This document shows positions 24,014 through 33,104 of a stretch of 64,000 nucleotides of DNA, piece by piece; position 1 is the stretch's first letter; each line of letters starts with the position of its first letter. The notes under the pieces were generated by a model, which saw only the letters and a program-made list of their open reading frames with translations, did not search any database and was not told where the DNA came from. A program made the position numbers and the translations under genes. Location of the stretch: contig JAFWZV010000010.1 in the NCBI GenBank assembly GCA_017517305.1, positions 239,423 through 303,422 on the forward strand. Reading direction: 5' to 3'. The DNA comes from Lachnospiraceae bacterium (GTDB lineage: Bacteria > Bacillota > Clostridia > Lachnospirales > Lachnospiraceae).

Positions 24014-27000
24014 ATGACACCAAGGAAGAGAGTGGCACTTCTATTAGGACATGTAGAAGAAAGTTATCAAAGTACATTTATAAAGGGATTTTTTGAGCAG
24101 ATGTTTTCATATGATTATGATGTCTGCGTATTTGCTATGTATAATAAGTATCAGGAAACTGTTGAGAGAGAACAGGGTGAGTCTGTGATTTTCTCTTTAG
24201 TTAATCCTGCTCTTTTTGACGGAATTGTAATACTTTCTGATACAATACAAACTCCTGGTTTGGCGGAAAAATTAGAAGAAAGATTTAAAGAGAATTATAG
24301 TGGTCCGGTTGTATGTGTGGATAAGCAGAGCAAGTATTATCCAACTCTTATTACTGACCACTATTTTGTGTGCAAAAAACTTGTAGAACATCTTATAGTG
24401 GAGCATGGTTATAAGGATATTGCTTATTTGACAGGTAAGGAAGAGCATATTCATTCACAGGAAAGACTTAAGGCATATAAGGATTGTATGAATGAGTATA
24501 ATCTGCCAATTAATGAAAATAGAATATTCTATGGCGATTTCTGGTATGGATGTGGAGAAAATGTTGTTAAGAAGCTTTTGATAGATGAGAATGGTTTACC
24601 AGAAGCCATAGCTTGTGCTAATGACTGTATGGCTATAAGTGTTGCTATAGCCTTAGAAGCATACGGATTGAAGGTTCCAGAGGATATTGCTGTTATAGGC
24701 TATGATTCTACTGAGGATGGAAGAAAAAGTCCAAGTCCTCTTACCTCTGCGCCTATTCCAGCTAAGGAGAATGGTATTAATGCTGCTGGTAAAATCTATT
24801 CATTAATTAATGGTAGTGAATTTGAACCATATAAGGCTGAGAATGAGCTGTTTATTGGTAATAGCTGTGGTTGTAAGAATTTTAATAGTCATTGGGTTTC
24901 TGGTTTACGTAGTAGCTGGAAGACCATAGATTCTCAAGAAAAATTCAATTCTAGATTTAATTGTTTTATTGATGATCTTATATCTAAATCTAATTTTAAG
25001 GACTTGATTAATACTATTTTTGCAGCAATGCATCACTTGGGAGATTATGAGAGCTTTTCTTTGTGTCTTAATTCACAATGGATGGATTCTGAAATGTTAC
25101 ATAGTAATGAAACAAAATGGGATGGATATTCTGAGGAAATTTTACCAGTTTTAAGCTGTAAAAGAGATGGTTCATCTAATAAGATAACTTATTCTAATAC
25201 CTTTGATAAAGATACATTACTTCCTGAATTGTATGAAGAAAGAGAAAATCCATCGGGGTTTTATTTTACGCCACTTCATTTTGAGGAGCGATGCTTGGGA
25301 TATGCTGTTCTTAGCTATGGTGGTGAGGTTAGAACATATTCTGAGGTATATTGGGAATGGCTTAGGAATATCATGCAGGGATTGGAGTGTTATCGACGCT
25401 TTGATTCGGTTAGATATTTGTACCAGCAGTTAGAAGCAAATCAAACAAGAGATAATCTCACAGGTCTATATAATTATCAAGGAATGCTTCAAAAATTTGA
25501 AAACATTTCTGGTAAGTATGTTGGGGCAATAGCTGTAGATATTCGTGGCTTGGCTGATATTAATGATAAGCATGGTCGTGCTCAGGGTAATTATGCAATT
25601 AAGACTGTGTCTACTATTCTTAAAGGCTTGGTTGAACGAGGACTATGTTGTGTTCTTGGAAATGGTGAATTTGTAGGTGTAGAACTCTATGATTCGGATG
25701 TATTCGATGAGCAAATATATATAATTAAGGATGATTTAATTAAGCAGGTTGAGGAAGTAAGTGGGTTACCATTTAATCTTTCGGTTTATGTTGGTTGTGG
25801 ATATTCTTATGTTTCAGAGGTTAAAGATTTAGAGCATTTGATTAATACAACAGTAGCTCAAAAGAATGGTAATAAGATTGCTGAACAGAAGATTAAGAAT
25901 AGAGATACTTTAACAGATGAAGAGTTTAAGGAAATGATGGCGGTTCAAGATATTATGGATAATAACCGTTTGATATATCATTTCCAGCCTATAGTTAATG
26001 CTAAAACAGGTGATATTTATGCCTATGAGGCATTGATGCGTGCCGATGTTGAACAATTCATTTCACCTCTTACTATAATAAAATATGCAGATTATATGGG
26101 AAGACTCTATGATATAGAGAAGCTTACCTTCTTTAATGTGCTTAAACATATTCGTGATAATGAAAATCTATTTGACGGCAAAAAGGTGTTTATTAACAGT
26201 ATCCCTGATAATAGATTACAGGGATATGATGCTGACGAATTGACAGTAGAATTGGAGAAGTATTCTGCAACTGTGGTTGTTGAGCTTACAGAGCAGGCTG
26301 AGCTTCCTGATGCTGAGCTTACCTTGATGAAGAAGGAATATGCGTCTATGGGTATAGAAACCGCAGTAGATGATTATGGAACAGGATATTCAAATGTAAC
26401 TAATCTACTTAGATATATGCCTAATTATGTTAAAATAGACCGAATGCTTTTATCTGAGATTCAGGATAGTCCACAGAAGCAGCATTTTGTACGAGAGATT
26501 ATTGAGTTTGCTCATAATAATGATATTATGGCTTTGGCAGAGGGTGTAGAGACTAACGAGGAGCTCCAGATGATTATTGCACTTGGTGTTGATCTTATTC
26601 AGGGATATTATACTGCCAGACCATCTCGAGAGATATTAACTGCCATTGATAAGGATGTTAGAGAAGAGATAGCTCGTTATCATAGACAACTTATGCTTGG
26701 TAATGGAAGTAAAATATATGTTGCTGGTAAAGAAAGTAGAATTCATCTGGCAAAATTAGTTACTGACAAGTATTCAATTATTGAATTTGTACCAGATAAT
26801 ATTGTTCATAAGGATATTACATTAACTGGTATATCTGGTGTTGTTTCTAATGTTATTTTAGAAATCAAGGAAGGATACAAAGGAAGAATTGTGCTTGAAA
26901 ATGCTAGCTTTGCATCAGGTAAGAACAGTGCATGTATTAATATAGAGGAAAATTGTAATGTAACACTTGTTCTCAAGGGAGAAAATTTCCTTAATGATGG

Positions 27001-27787
27001 TGGTATACGTGTTGCAGATAATTCAATTCTTACTATAGAAGGTGAAGGAGATATTTCAATAAATAGTGAGAAGGATAATTATTTTGGTATTGGAAATGAT
27101 GTTGATTCAAAACATGGTAGTATAATATTTGACCAAGATGGATGCGTTGATGTTAGATGTAATGGTGCCAAGGGCGTTGGAATTGGTTCTGGTTTAGGTG
27201 GACTAATTGATATTAGAAAAGGGAAATACATAATTGAATTGACAGGTGAAGAGGGCGTAGGAATTGGAACAAGATCGGGAGATATTAACATAGGTATAGC
27301 TATGTGTAATATGAACCTTAAGATTGTTACAACTAATAATGTTGGTATAGGTTCTATGTATGGAAATGTAGATGTTAATATATCACATATTCTTCTCCAG
27401 AGTATGTACGGTGGTACTTTTAGTGCTGGTATAGGAACTCTATATGGTCAAGATAGCAAGATTGAAGTTGCTAATTCCAATATTAATATGAATCTTCGTG
27501 CCATTGAAATATCAGCAATTGGTTCTGCAAAGAGTTCGTCTGTATTTGATGCAAAAGAATGTGCGTTCAATATAAAGGGTGAAGGTAGAGCAGCCTTAGC
27601 ATTTGGTAATTCCAATAATAATTGTAAACTTAGGTTTTTAGATTGCGATGTTGATTCAGATATAAAATCTAATCTTGAAACAGATATAGGTGCACAAGAG
27701 TCTGATATTGCTATTTATAATGGTAGAATAAAATTTATGCTTAATGATGTTGAGGTACCAAGACAAATCAGACATGAAGGTTTATAG
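24014..27787 (+). CDS. LacI-type sensor + degenerate GGDEF + EAL phosphodiesterase + C-terminal beta-helix-like protein
   Basis: A 1257-residue soluble protein. Residues ~1-285 form a LacI/periplasmic-binding-like ligand domain (KDIAYLTG, AIACANDCMAISVAIALEAYG, AVIGYDSTEDG) with no HTH in front, ending in CGC. Residues ~290-475 are uncharacterised. GGDEF (~478-630) is degenerate: the signature is GNGEF (549-553). EAL (~640-895) keeps its key residues: Glu672 in YEALMR, FINS, VELTEQ, VDDYGTGYS, KIDR and EGVET, so c-di-GMP hydrolysis is expected. Residues ~900-1257 are a Gly/Asn-rich repeat region with recurring GVGIGS/T steps about 30 residues apart, resembling a right-handed beta-helix. ATG 24014 is chosen for its SD (gggagg); the frame opens upstream at a TTG at 23975. 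Confidence 0.85.
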   Translation: MTPRKRVALLLGHVEESYQSTFIKGFFEQMFSYDYDVCVFAMYNKYQETVEREQGESVIFSLVNPALFDGIVILSDTIQTPGLAEKLEERFKENYSGPVVCVDKQSKYYPTLITDHYFVCKKLVEHLIVEHGYKDIAYLTGKEEHIHSQERLKAYKDCMNEYNLPINENRIFYGDFWYGCGENVVKKLLIDENGLPEAIACANDCMAISVAIALEAYGLKVPEDIAVIGYDSTEDGRKSPSPLTSAPIPAKENGINAAGKIYSLINGSEFEPYKAENELFIGNSCGCKNFNSHWVSGLRSSWKTIDSQEKFNSRFNCFIDDLISKSNFKDLINTIFAAMHHLGDYESFSLCLNSQWMDSEMLHSNETKWDGYSEEILPVLSCKRDGSSNKITYSNTFDKDTLLPELYEERENPSGFYFTPLHFEERCLGYAVLSYGGEVRTYSEVYWEWLRNIMQGLECYRRFDSVRYLYQQLEANQTRDNLTGLYNYQGMLQKFENISGKYVGAIAVDIRGLADINDKHGRAQGNYAIKTVSTILKGLVERGLCCVLGNGEFVGVELYDSDVFDEQIYIIKDDLIKQVEEVSGLPFNLSVYVGCGYSYVSEVKDLEHLINTTVAQKNGNKIAEQKIKNRDTLTDEEFKEMMAVQDIMDNNRLIYHFQPIVNAKTGDIYAYEALMRADVEQFISPLTIIKYADYMGRLYDIEKLTFFNVLKHIRDNENLFDGKKVFINSIPDNRLQGYDADELTVELEKYSATVVVELTEQAELPDAELTLMKKEYASMGIETAVDDYGTGYSNVTNLLRYMPNYVKIDRMLLSEIQDSPQKQHFVREIIEFAHNNDIMALAEGVETNEELQMIIALGVDLIQGYYTARPSREILTAIDKDVREEIARYHRQLMLGNGSKIYVAGKESRIHLAKLVTDKYSIIEFVPDNIVHKDITLTGISGVVSNVILEIKEGYKGRIVLENASFASGKNSACINIEENCNVTLVLKGENFLNDGGIRVADNSILTIEGEGDISINSEKDNYFGIGNDVDSKHGSIIFDQDGCVDVRCNGAKGVGIGSGLGGLIDIRKGKYIIELTGEEGVGIGTRSGDINIGIAMCNMNLKIVTTNNVGIGSMYGNVDVNISHILLQSMYGGTFSAGIGTLYGQDSKIEVANSNINMNLRAIEISAIGSAKSSSVFDAKECAFNIKGEGRAALAFGNSNNNCKLRFLDCDVDSDIKSNLETDIGAQESDIAIYNGRIKFMLNDVEVPRQIRHEGL

Positions 27788-27812
27788 TATATTTATTGGA
27801 TAGGTTTACATA

Positions 27813-28406
27813 ATGAAAAGTGACATAAAATGGGATATATTATTAAGAATAAGGACTACAGGCTGGGATTCCTCTAATGCTGATATGCACCATTTTCCCT
27901 ATGAACCAACAGATTATAGAGTTTTAGAACGTCTAGCTGAAAGTGGTTATATTGGTAAGAAAAATGTATTGGTGGACTATGGCTGTGGTAAGGGTAGAGT
28001 GGATTATTATCTATCCTATGAAACAAAATGTAAGTCAATTGGCGTAGAATTTGATGAAAGAATTTATAATCAGGCAGTAGATAATATGAATCATGCTGTA
28101 TCTAAGAACAAAGTGTTCTTTCATCATGGTGCAGCTGAGGAATTTGAACCACCTGTCACTGTTGATAGGTGTTATTTCTTCAACCCATTTAGTACAGAAA
28201 TATTGAAGAAGGTAATTGCTAGGATAATGGATTCCTACTATGAAAAGCCTAGAGAAATATTTCTATTTTTCTATTATCCATCAGATCATTATATATCATA
28301 TCTTATGACAGAGAATAATCTTGAGTTTTATGATGAGATAGACTGCACAGATCTTTTTGAGGATTATAATAAGCGTGAAAGAATAATGATTTTTCGAATA
28401 ATTTAA
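27813..28406 (+). CDS. SAM-dependent methyltransferase (class I)
   Basis: A 197-residue Rossmann-fold methyltransferase: VDYGCGKGRVDYYL is motif I (SAM Gly loop, ~52-62), GVEFDERIYNQAVDN is motif II (acidic residue contacting the ribose), and CYFFNPFS occupies the catalytic NPPx-like position (~125). The substrate is unknown; the NPF could suit a nucleic-acid or small-molecule target. It starts 26 nt after the c-di-GMP phosphodiesterase gene and ends 15 nt before the LUD gene, so the three probably share a transcript. No membrane segment is visible. Confidence 0.83.
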   Translation: MKSDIKWDILLRIRTTGWDSSNADMHHFPYEPTDYRVLERLAESGYIGKKNVLVDYGCGKGRVDYYLSYETKCKSIGVEFDERIYNQAVDNMNHAVSKNKVFFHHGAAEEFEPPVTVDRCYFFNPFSTEILKKVIARIMDSYYEKPREIFLFFYYPSDHYISYLMTENNLEFYDEIDCTDLFEDYNKRERIMIFRII

Positions 28407-28420
28407 GGAGGCTTATTGCT

Positions 28421-29062
28421 ATGAAGGATAATAATACAATAACTAGAAACAGTATGTTGGCACAGAAGATTATTAAGGGCTTAGAGTCTAGAAATATGTG
28501 TGGATATTATGCGAAGGATAAGTCAGAAGCACTTTCCAAGGCCTTAGAACTAATTCCAGAAGGTTCATCTATAGGTTGGGGTGGATCAATGTCTGTTAGT
28601 GAAATTGGTCTGCGAGATGCAGTGTTAAATGGCAATTATGAGGTGTTTAACCGTGATATCTGTCAAACACCAGAGGAAAAAAGAGAAGTAGAGCTTAAAA
28701 TTTTTGGTTGTGATTATTTCCTGTGTAGTAGTAATGCCATAACAGAAGATGGAATTCTTGTTAATATTGATGGTAATTCAAATCGTGTGGCTGCTATAGC
28801 TTATGGACCAAAGAATGTTATTATGATAGTTGGAATGAATAAGGTTGCAAAGGATATTGAATCAGCCATTTCCAGAGCTAGGAATATTGCGGCTCCTATT
28901 AATGCACAGAGATTTCCTTTAGATACACCATGTAAACATAACGGTTCCTGTGCAAATTGTAAGTCTAGGGATACTATATGCTGTGAATTCTTAATTACTA
29001 GATATTCCAGACATGCTAATAGATTTCATATTATTTTGGTTGATGAGGAACTAGGGTATTAA
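28421..29062 (+). CDS. LUD domain (LutC/YkgG-like, DUF162) protein
   Basis: A 213-residue member of the LUD family. SIGWGGSMSVSEIGL and FLCSSNAITEDGILVNIDGNSNRVAAIAYG (shown in parts) are the family core, with a Cys-rich C-terminal segment CKHNGSCANC plus a following Cys pair. LutC in Bacillus takes part in lactate oxidation with LutA/LutB iron-sulfur proteins. Here it stands alone without lutAB, as is common in Clostridia, so a lactate role is uncertain. The late cysteines could bind a metal or cluster. SD aggaggc precedes the ATG. A terminator follows. Confidence 0.85.
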   Translation: MKDNNTITRNSMLAQKIIKGLESRNMCGYYAKDKSEALSKALELIPEGSSIGWGGSMSVSEIGLRDAVLNGNYEVFNRDICQTPEEKREVELKIFGCDYFLCSSNAITEDGILVNIDGNSNRVAAIAYGPKNVIMIVGMNKVAKDIESAISRARNIAAPINAQRFPLDTPCKHNGSCANCKSRDTICCEFLITRYSRHANRFHIILVDEELGY

Positions 29063-29071
29063 GTTTGTTTT

Positions 29072-29098
29072 AAAGGGGAGCGTTGCTCCCTTTTTTAT
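29072..29098 (+). terminator. Rho-independent terminator after the LUD gene
   Basis: GGGAGC (29076-29081) pairs with GCTCCC (29085-29090) around a GTT loop, A-rich upstream and TTTTTT downstream. Confidence 0.9.
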
Positions 29099-29153
29099 AT
29101 TTTAATTAATTGATTATTAATTAGTTTTTAATTTAGATTTTATTGTACTTTCA

Positions 29154-29182
29154 TTGCATTTATGTAGCATAAATATTATAAT
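29154..29182 (+). promoter_or_regulatory. Promoter of the membrane EAL gene
   Basis: TTGCAT (29154-29159) and TATAAT (29177-29182) with 17 bp spacing, 43 nt before the ATG at 29225. Confidence 0.65.
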
Positions 29183-29224
29183 TATAGATAGTTATCTGGT
29201 TGTTTTTGGTGAGAGGAATAATAT

Positions 29225-31213
29225 ATGAGCAAATCAAAGGATAAGAGAATTAAAAAATATAATAGAAAACGTATATGGCCATCTATAGTTGGATTATTCG
29301 TTATTTCGGTTTTATTTGTTGGAATTGTTTCGGCTAGTTTGGCTTTATATACTTTAGATATAATTGATAGGAAGTTAAGTGAGTCATATAACCTTTCATA
29401 TAAGATTTCAGAATATATGATGTCTGATGGTTTGGAGAGTATTACTCAGGAGGAACTTGACCAATATATTGAGATAAGTGATTCTATTCTTGCGGTTTCT
29501 GTATTGGATGAAGACAAAGAGGTTGTATGGTCTAATAATACATATAAACCTAATTTAAATGATTCCTTAACGTACTTTGATCAAACAGACGTTTTTGAAG
29601 ATGGTTTTGAGGTTATTCTACATTATGACGAGGGTAGTGTATTCGAAAGGAATGGGGATAAGGTTGAGATATCTGATGATTTCAATCAAACTTTAGTTCA
29701 ACAATTAAAGAAAGTTAATGTTGAGGAAGCACTTTCCAAAAGAAATGTTTCAATATTTAGCATTGAATTGTGGCATGTGATTCAATATGATAATTATACC
29801 ATTTTGGTGCTGAACGATATTGTATTGATGAATAATGACTTGTATATGGTAATTATCATTTTTGGAATGATGATTATAATGATTTTGATTTTTGTAATAT
29901 ATTATATATCATCAATTGTTAGTGTTGCCAGAAGTCAGCATAAGATAACTAAAATTTTATATACTGATATGGTTACAGGAGGGTATAATTGGCTTTATTT
30001 CACTAAGAAAGGTGATAAGCTTTTAAGAAGAAATCATGGTAGATTCAACTATGCAATGATAAATTTACGCATGGAAAAATATAGAAGCTTTTGTACTTGC
30101 TTTGGTGTAAAAGAGGGCGAGGAATTATTGGAGAAATTCTATATTGCATTAAATAAAAATATGAGAAAAAAGGAACTAATTGCTCATCATGATGAAGCAG
30201 ATTTTGGCTTACTTCTTACTTATTATAATGAGGAGGATTTAATAGCTAGAATAGATAAATTAGAAGAAATTCTAAATGCAGTTATGCCAAATATTAAGAT
30301 GTATTTTAGATTTGGTATGTGTTTGGCTGACAATAATGATCATGAGGTTGATAGTCTTTATAATAATGCTACCACAGCATTGGAACTTCACCCTGAAGAT
30401 TCAGAAGAGAAGATTGCTTCTTATGATATAGAGATGAAGAAACAACAGCTTTGGGAGCGAAAGGTTGAGAATGATATGGATAAGGCCCTTGTTACTAATC
30501 AGTTCAAGCTTTATCTTCAACCTAAGTACAGTACAAAAGAAGAGCAACTTGCAGGAGCAGAGGCTTTGGTTAGATGGATTCATCCTACAGAAGGTTTTAT
30601 CCCTCCAAACAAATTTATACCTATTTTTGAAAATAATGGATTTATTCTTCAATTGGATGATTATATGATAGAACAGGTTGCTATACAACAGTCAAAATGG
30701 CTTCAGGAGGGTCGTCAGTTATTTCCTATATCTGTAAATGTATCTAGAGCTCATTTTACAAGAGAAGATCTTGCTGAGCATATTTGTAAAATTGTAGACA
30801 AGTATAATGTTCCACATGAATTTATAGAGCTTGAGTTAACAGAAAGTGCTTTCTTTGATGATAAGTATGTGCTTATAGATACTGTTAAACAGCTTAAGGA
30901 TTATGGTTTTGTTGTTTCTATGGATGATTTTGGTGCAGGTTATTCTTCACTTAATTCATTGAAGGAGCTTTCTATTGACGTGCTTAAAATTGATGCTGAC
31001 TTCTTCCGAGGTATAGATTCTGTGGATAGAGGAATGCTTATAGTTACAAAGGTTATAGAGCTTGCTAAGAAGCTTAATATGAAGATTGTTGCTGAGGGTA
31101 TAGAAAGCAGAGAACAGGTTGATTTCCTTGCCACACAGGATTGTGACCTTATACAGGGATATTATTTTGCAAAACCTATGTCGGTAGATGAATTTGAGGA
31201 AAAATACAATTAG
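29225..31213 (+). CDS. Membrane c-di-GMP phosphodiesterase (degenerate GGDEF + EAL)
   Basis: A 662-residue protein with TM1 at ~18-42, an extracytoplasmic domain of about 160 residues, and TM2 at ~207-230. The GGDEF-like region (~235-400) has DEADF in place of the signature and should be catalytically dead. The EAL domain (~415-660) is complete: Glu446 in GAEALVRW, SVNVSRAHF, ELELTESAF, MDDFGAGYSSL, LKIDADFF, AEGIES and QGYYFAKPM. It would hydrolyse c-di-GMP in response to an external signal. The basic N-terminus (SKSKDKRIKKYNRKR) fits the positive-inside rule. The AzlC gene begins 12 nt later, suggesting co-transcription. Confidence 0.93.
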   Translation: MSKSKDKRIKKYNRKRIWPSIVGLFVISVLFVGIVSASLALYTLDIIDRKLSESYNLSYKISEYMMSDGLESITQEELDQYIEISDSILAVSVLDEDKEVVWSNNTYKPNLNDSLTYFDQTDVFEDGFEVILHYDEGSVFERNGDKVEISDDFNQTLVQQLKKVNVEEALSKRNVSIFSIELWHVIQYDNYTILVLNDIVLMNNDLYMVIIIFGMMIIMILIFVIYYISSIVSVARSQHKITKILYTDMVTGGYNWLYFTKKGDKLLRRNHGRFNYAMINLRMEKYRSFCTCFGVKEGEELLEKFYIALNKNMRKKELIAHHDEADFGLLLTYYNEEDLIARIDKLEEILNAVMPNIKMYFRFGMCLADNNDHEVDSLYNNATTALELHPEDSEEKIASYDIEMKKQQLWERKVENDMDKALVTNQFKLYLQPKYSTKEEQLAGAEALVRWIHPTEGFIPPNKFIPIFENNGFILQLDDYMIEQVAIQQSKWLQEGRQLFPISVNVSRAHFTREDLAEHICKIVDKYNVPHEFIELELTESAFFDDKYVLIDTVKQLKDYGFVVSMDDFGAGYSSLNSLKELSIDVLKIDADFFRGIDSVDRGMLIVTKVIELAKKLNMKIVAEGIESREQVDFLATQDCDLIQGYYFAKPMSVDEFEEKYN

Positions 31214-31225
31214 GAGACTTAAATA

Positions 31226-31978
31226 ATGGACACGTATTCAATACATAACGAGCATAATATGGAAACCCTCCGTAATGGAATGAAGGACGGTATTCCTATA
31301 GCATTAGGATACTTAGCGGTATCCTTTTCTCTTGGTATAGCTGCTAAAAATGTTGGTCTAACTCCAGCACAAGGATTTTTGGTTAGTATATTATGTAATG
31401 CATCTGCAGGTGAATATGCAGGGTTCACTTCTATAGGTGCTATGGCAGCTTATCTTGAAATAGCCCTTGCCACCCTTGTAGCAAATGCTAGGTATATGCT
31501 TATGAGCTGTGCAATGAGTCAAAGACTTGATCCAAAGATGCCATTCTTTCATAGATTTACTATGGCTTTTCATGTGACTGATGAATTGTTTGGAATAGCT
31601 ATTGCAAGACCAGGATACTTAAATCCATATTATTCATATGGAGCAGCTCTTATAGCTTCTCCTGCATGGGGAATAGGTACTATGCTTGGTGTTATAGCTG
31701 GAAATATTCTTCCGGTCAGATTGGTTAGTGCATTTAGTGTTGCGCTTTATGGAATGTTCTTAGCGGTTATTATTCCGCCAGCAAGAAAGAGTAAAATAGT
31801 AGCGGGATTGATAATAATATCCTTTGTGCTTAGTTATCTTGCGTCCACTTTACCGGTTGTCAGTGCTATGTCAGAAGGAACAAGAACAATTATTCTTACT
31901 GTTGTTATTGCATCAGTTGCTGCGTTAATTTTTCCTGTTTCAGTTGAGGGAGAAGAGGAGGTAGCTTGTGATGAATAA
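31226..31978 (+). CDS. azlC: AzlC family branched-chain amino acid exporter subunit
   Basis: A 250-residue polytopic membrane protein of the AzlC/YgaZ family. GMKDGIPIALGYLAVSFSLGIAA and SILCNASAGEYAG near the N-terminus, and ANARYMLMSCAMSQRL (~85-102) are family hallmarks. It is the large subunit of a two-component amino-acid exporter and overlaps the small azlD subunit by 11 nt. The acidic cytoplasmic tail ends EGEEEVACDE. Substrate assignment to branched-chain amino acids is by family only. SD taggagac precedes the ATG. Confidence 0.92.
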   Translation: MDTYSIHNEHNMETLRNGMKDGIPIALGYLAVSFSLGIAAKNVGLTPAQGFLVSILCNASAGEYAGFTSIGAMAAYLEIALATLVANARYMLMSCAMSQRLDPKMPFFHRFTMAFHVTDELFGIAIARPGYLNPYYSYGAALIASPAWGIGTMLGVIAGNILPVRLVSAFSVALYGMFLAVIIPPARKSKIVAGLIIISFVLSYLASTLPVVSAMSEGTRTIILTVVIASVAALIFPVSVEGEEEVACDE

Positions 31979-32270
31979 TTATGTATATATATTAATAATG
32001 GCAGTTGTGACCTACGCTATTAGAGTTTTGCCACTTACACTTATTAAAGGTCAGATTAAAAATCGGTTTCTACAATCATTTTTATATTATGTACCATATG
32101 TTACCTTGTCGGTTATGACCTTTCCTGCAATAGTTCATGCTACACAGAGTACAGCTTCTGGTATAGCTGCATTAATTGTTGGAATTATAGTTGCGTGGAT
32201 AGGCTTTGATTTATTTAAAACAGCAGTGTCTTGTTGCTTGATAGTGTTTATTCTTGAATTGTTTTTATAA
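31968..32270 (+). CDS. azlD: AzlD family small exporter subunit
   Basis: A 100-residue protein with three to four hydrophobic segments; NNYVYILIMAVVTYAIRVLP with the conserved Arg-Leu-Pro is the AzlD/YgaH N-terminus, and LYYVPYVTLSVMTFPAI is the central signature. It pairs with AzlC. Translation can begin at GTG 31968 or ATG 31971; AGGAGG (31956-31961) suits either. The overlap with azlC suggests translational coupling and one-to-one production. Confidence 0.9.
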   Translation: MMNNYVYILIMAVVTYAIRVLPLTLIKGQIKNRFLQSFLYYVPYVTLSVMTFPAIVHATQSTASGIAALIVGIIVAWIGFDLFKTAVSCCLIVFILELFL

Positions 32271-32301
32271 TGTTATTTGGGAGTATAGGGAGGATTGTAT
32301 A

Positions 32302-32877
32302 TTGGAGAATGTTAAGAAGAATTACAAGCGTGTAATAGTGCTACTTTTGATTACTACATTATATCTTATTGGATTGTATGTTATTTTTACATATTTTGAT
32401 GATGCATATGATGATGTAAGTCAGGACGGTTTTGCCTTGGCACTATTCGGTGGATTTATTATAATAGGTGTTTTGTTAATATATCTTATGATGTATATAT
32501 ATGTGATTTTGGGTGTTCTAGCACTTGTATTCGCTACAATAGCAAGGTTTACTTATAAGGGTGAACCAAATAAGTTGGGTACTTATCGAGGATTTATGAT
32601 TACAACATATGTATTTTTAATAATTATTGACGTATGTATGTTGCTGTTTAGTGGAGCTATGGCGGGTATAATAGGATTTTTGCTGGCTATAGGATATACA
32701 GTCTTCCTAGTAATTAATATGAGAGCTACATTTAAGTCAAATGTAGTAGATTATCCAGCGAATTATACATATTATAATCCTAATATGTACTATAATCAGA
32801 ATGTAAATTACAACAGTCAAGCATATGATAATCAAAATTATAATAATCAAAATTATAATAATCAGAACTATACTTAG
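32302..32877 (+). CDS. Small membrane protein with Asn/Gln/Tyr repeat tail
   Basis: A 191-residue protein with about four hydrophobic segments (~12-35, ~45-80, ~95-118 and ~120-138) and a C-terminal tail of YNPNMYYNQN followed by three NQNYN-type repeats, encoded by a 15-18 nt tandem repeat at about 32826-32870. I do not recognise the family. The start is TTG 32302: AGGGAGG (32287-32293) is 8 nt upstream. The open frame extends upstream to 32254, but no SD serves that start and it overlaps azlD. The tail is low complexity and could be cytoplasmic or exposed. Confidence 0.65.
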   Translation: MENVKKNYKRVIVLLLITTLYLIGLYVIFTYFDDAYDDVSQDGFALALFGGFIIIGVLLIYLMMYIYVILGVLALVFATIARFTYKGEPNKLGTYRGFMITTYVFLIIIDVCMLLFSGAMAGIIGFLLAIGYTVFLVINMRATFKSNVVDYPANYTYYNPNMYYNQNVNYNSQAYDNQNYNNQNYNNQNYT

Positions 32878-32941
32878 AATTAAAAGTAGAAGTAAAATTT
32901 ATTTATACTAATCCATAATGATAGTTTAAATTGTAAAATAT

Positions 32942-32994
32942 ATCCGCATAAGATTTAGGTTTAAAATATTTGCCTGATTTATGCGGATTTTTTA
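32942..32994 (+). terminator. Rho-independent terminator upstream of prfC
   Basis: ATCCGCATAA (32942-32951) pairs with TTATGCGGAT (32979-32988), with an additional inner AGG/CCT pair, and TTTTTT follows. Confidence 0.88.
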
Positions 32995-33005
32995 TATAAA
33001 AGCTA

Positions 33006-33034
33006 TTGAGAAATGTGTTAATAAAGGATATAAT
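33006..33034 (+). promoter_or_regulatory. prfC promoter
   Basis: TTGAGA (33006-33011) and TATAAT (33029-33034), spaced 17 bp, about 70 nt upstream of the prfC ATG. Confidence 0.7.
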
Positions 33035-33104
33035 AAATTATGTATGTAAAATAATGGGTTAAGTATGTCTTGACATATACTAATATATTTACTTGGAGGA
33101 CATT

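Noticed and set aside
24014-27787. LacI-family transcription regulator of the pectin genes
   Set aside because: The protein has a LacI-like ligand domain but no helix-turn-helix, and continues into GGDEF/EAL.
32800-32877. Short tandem DNA repeat resembling a minisatellite or CRISPR-like array
   Set aside because: Period is 15-18 nt and in frame with an Asn/Gln/Tyr protein tail; no spacers.
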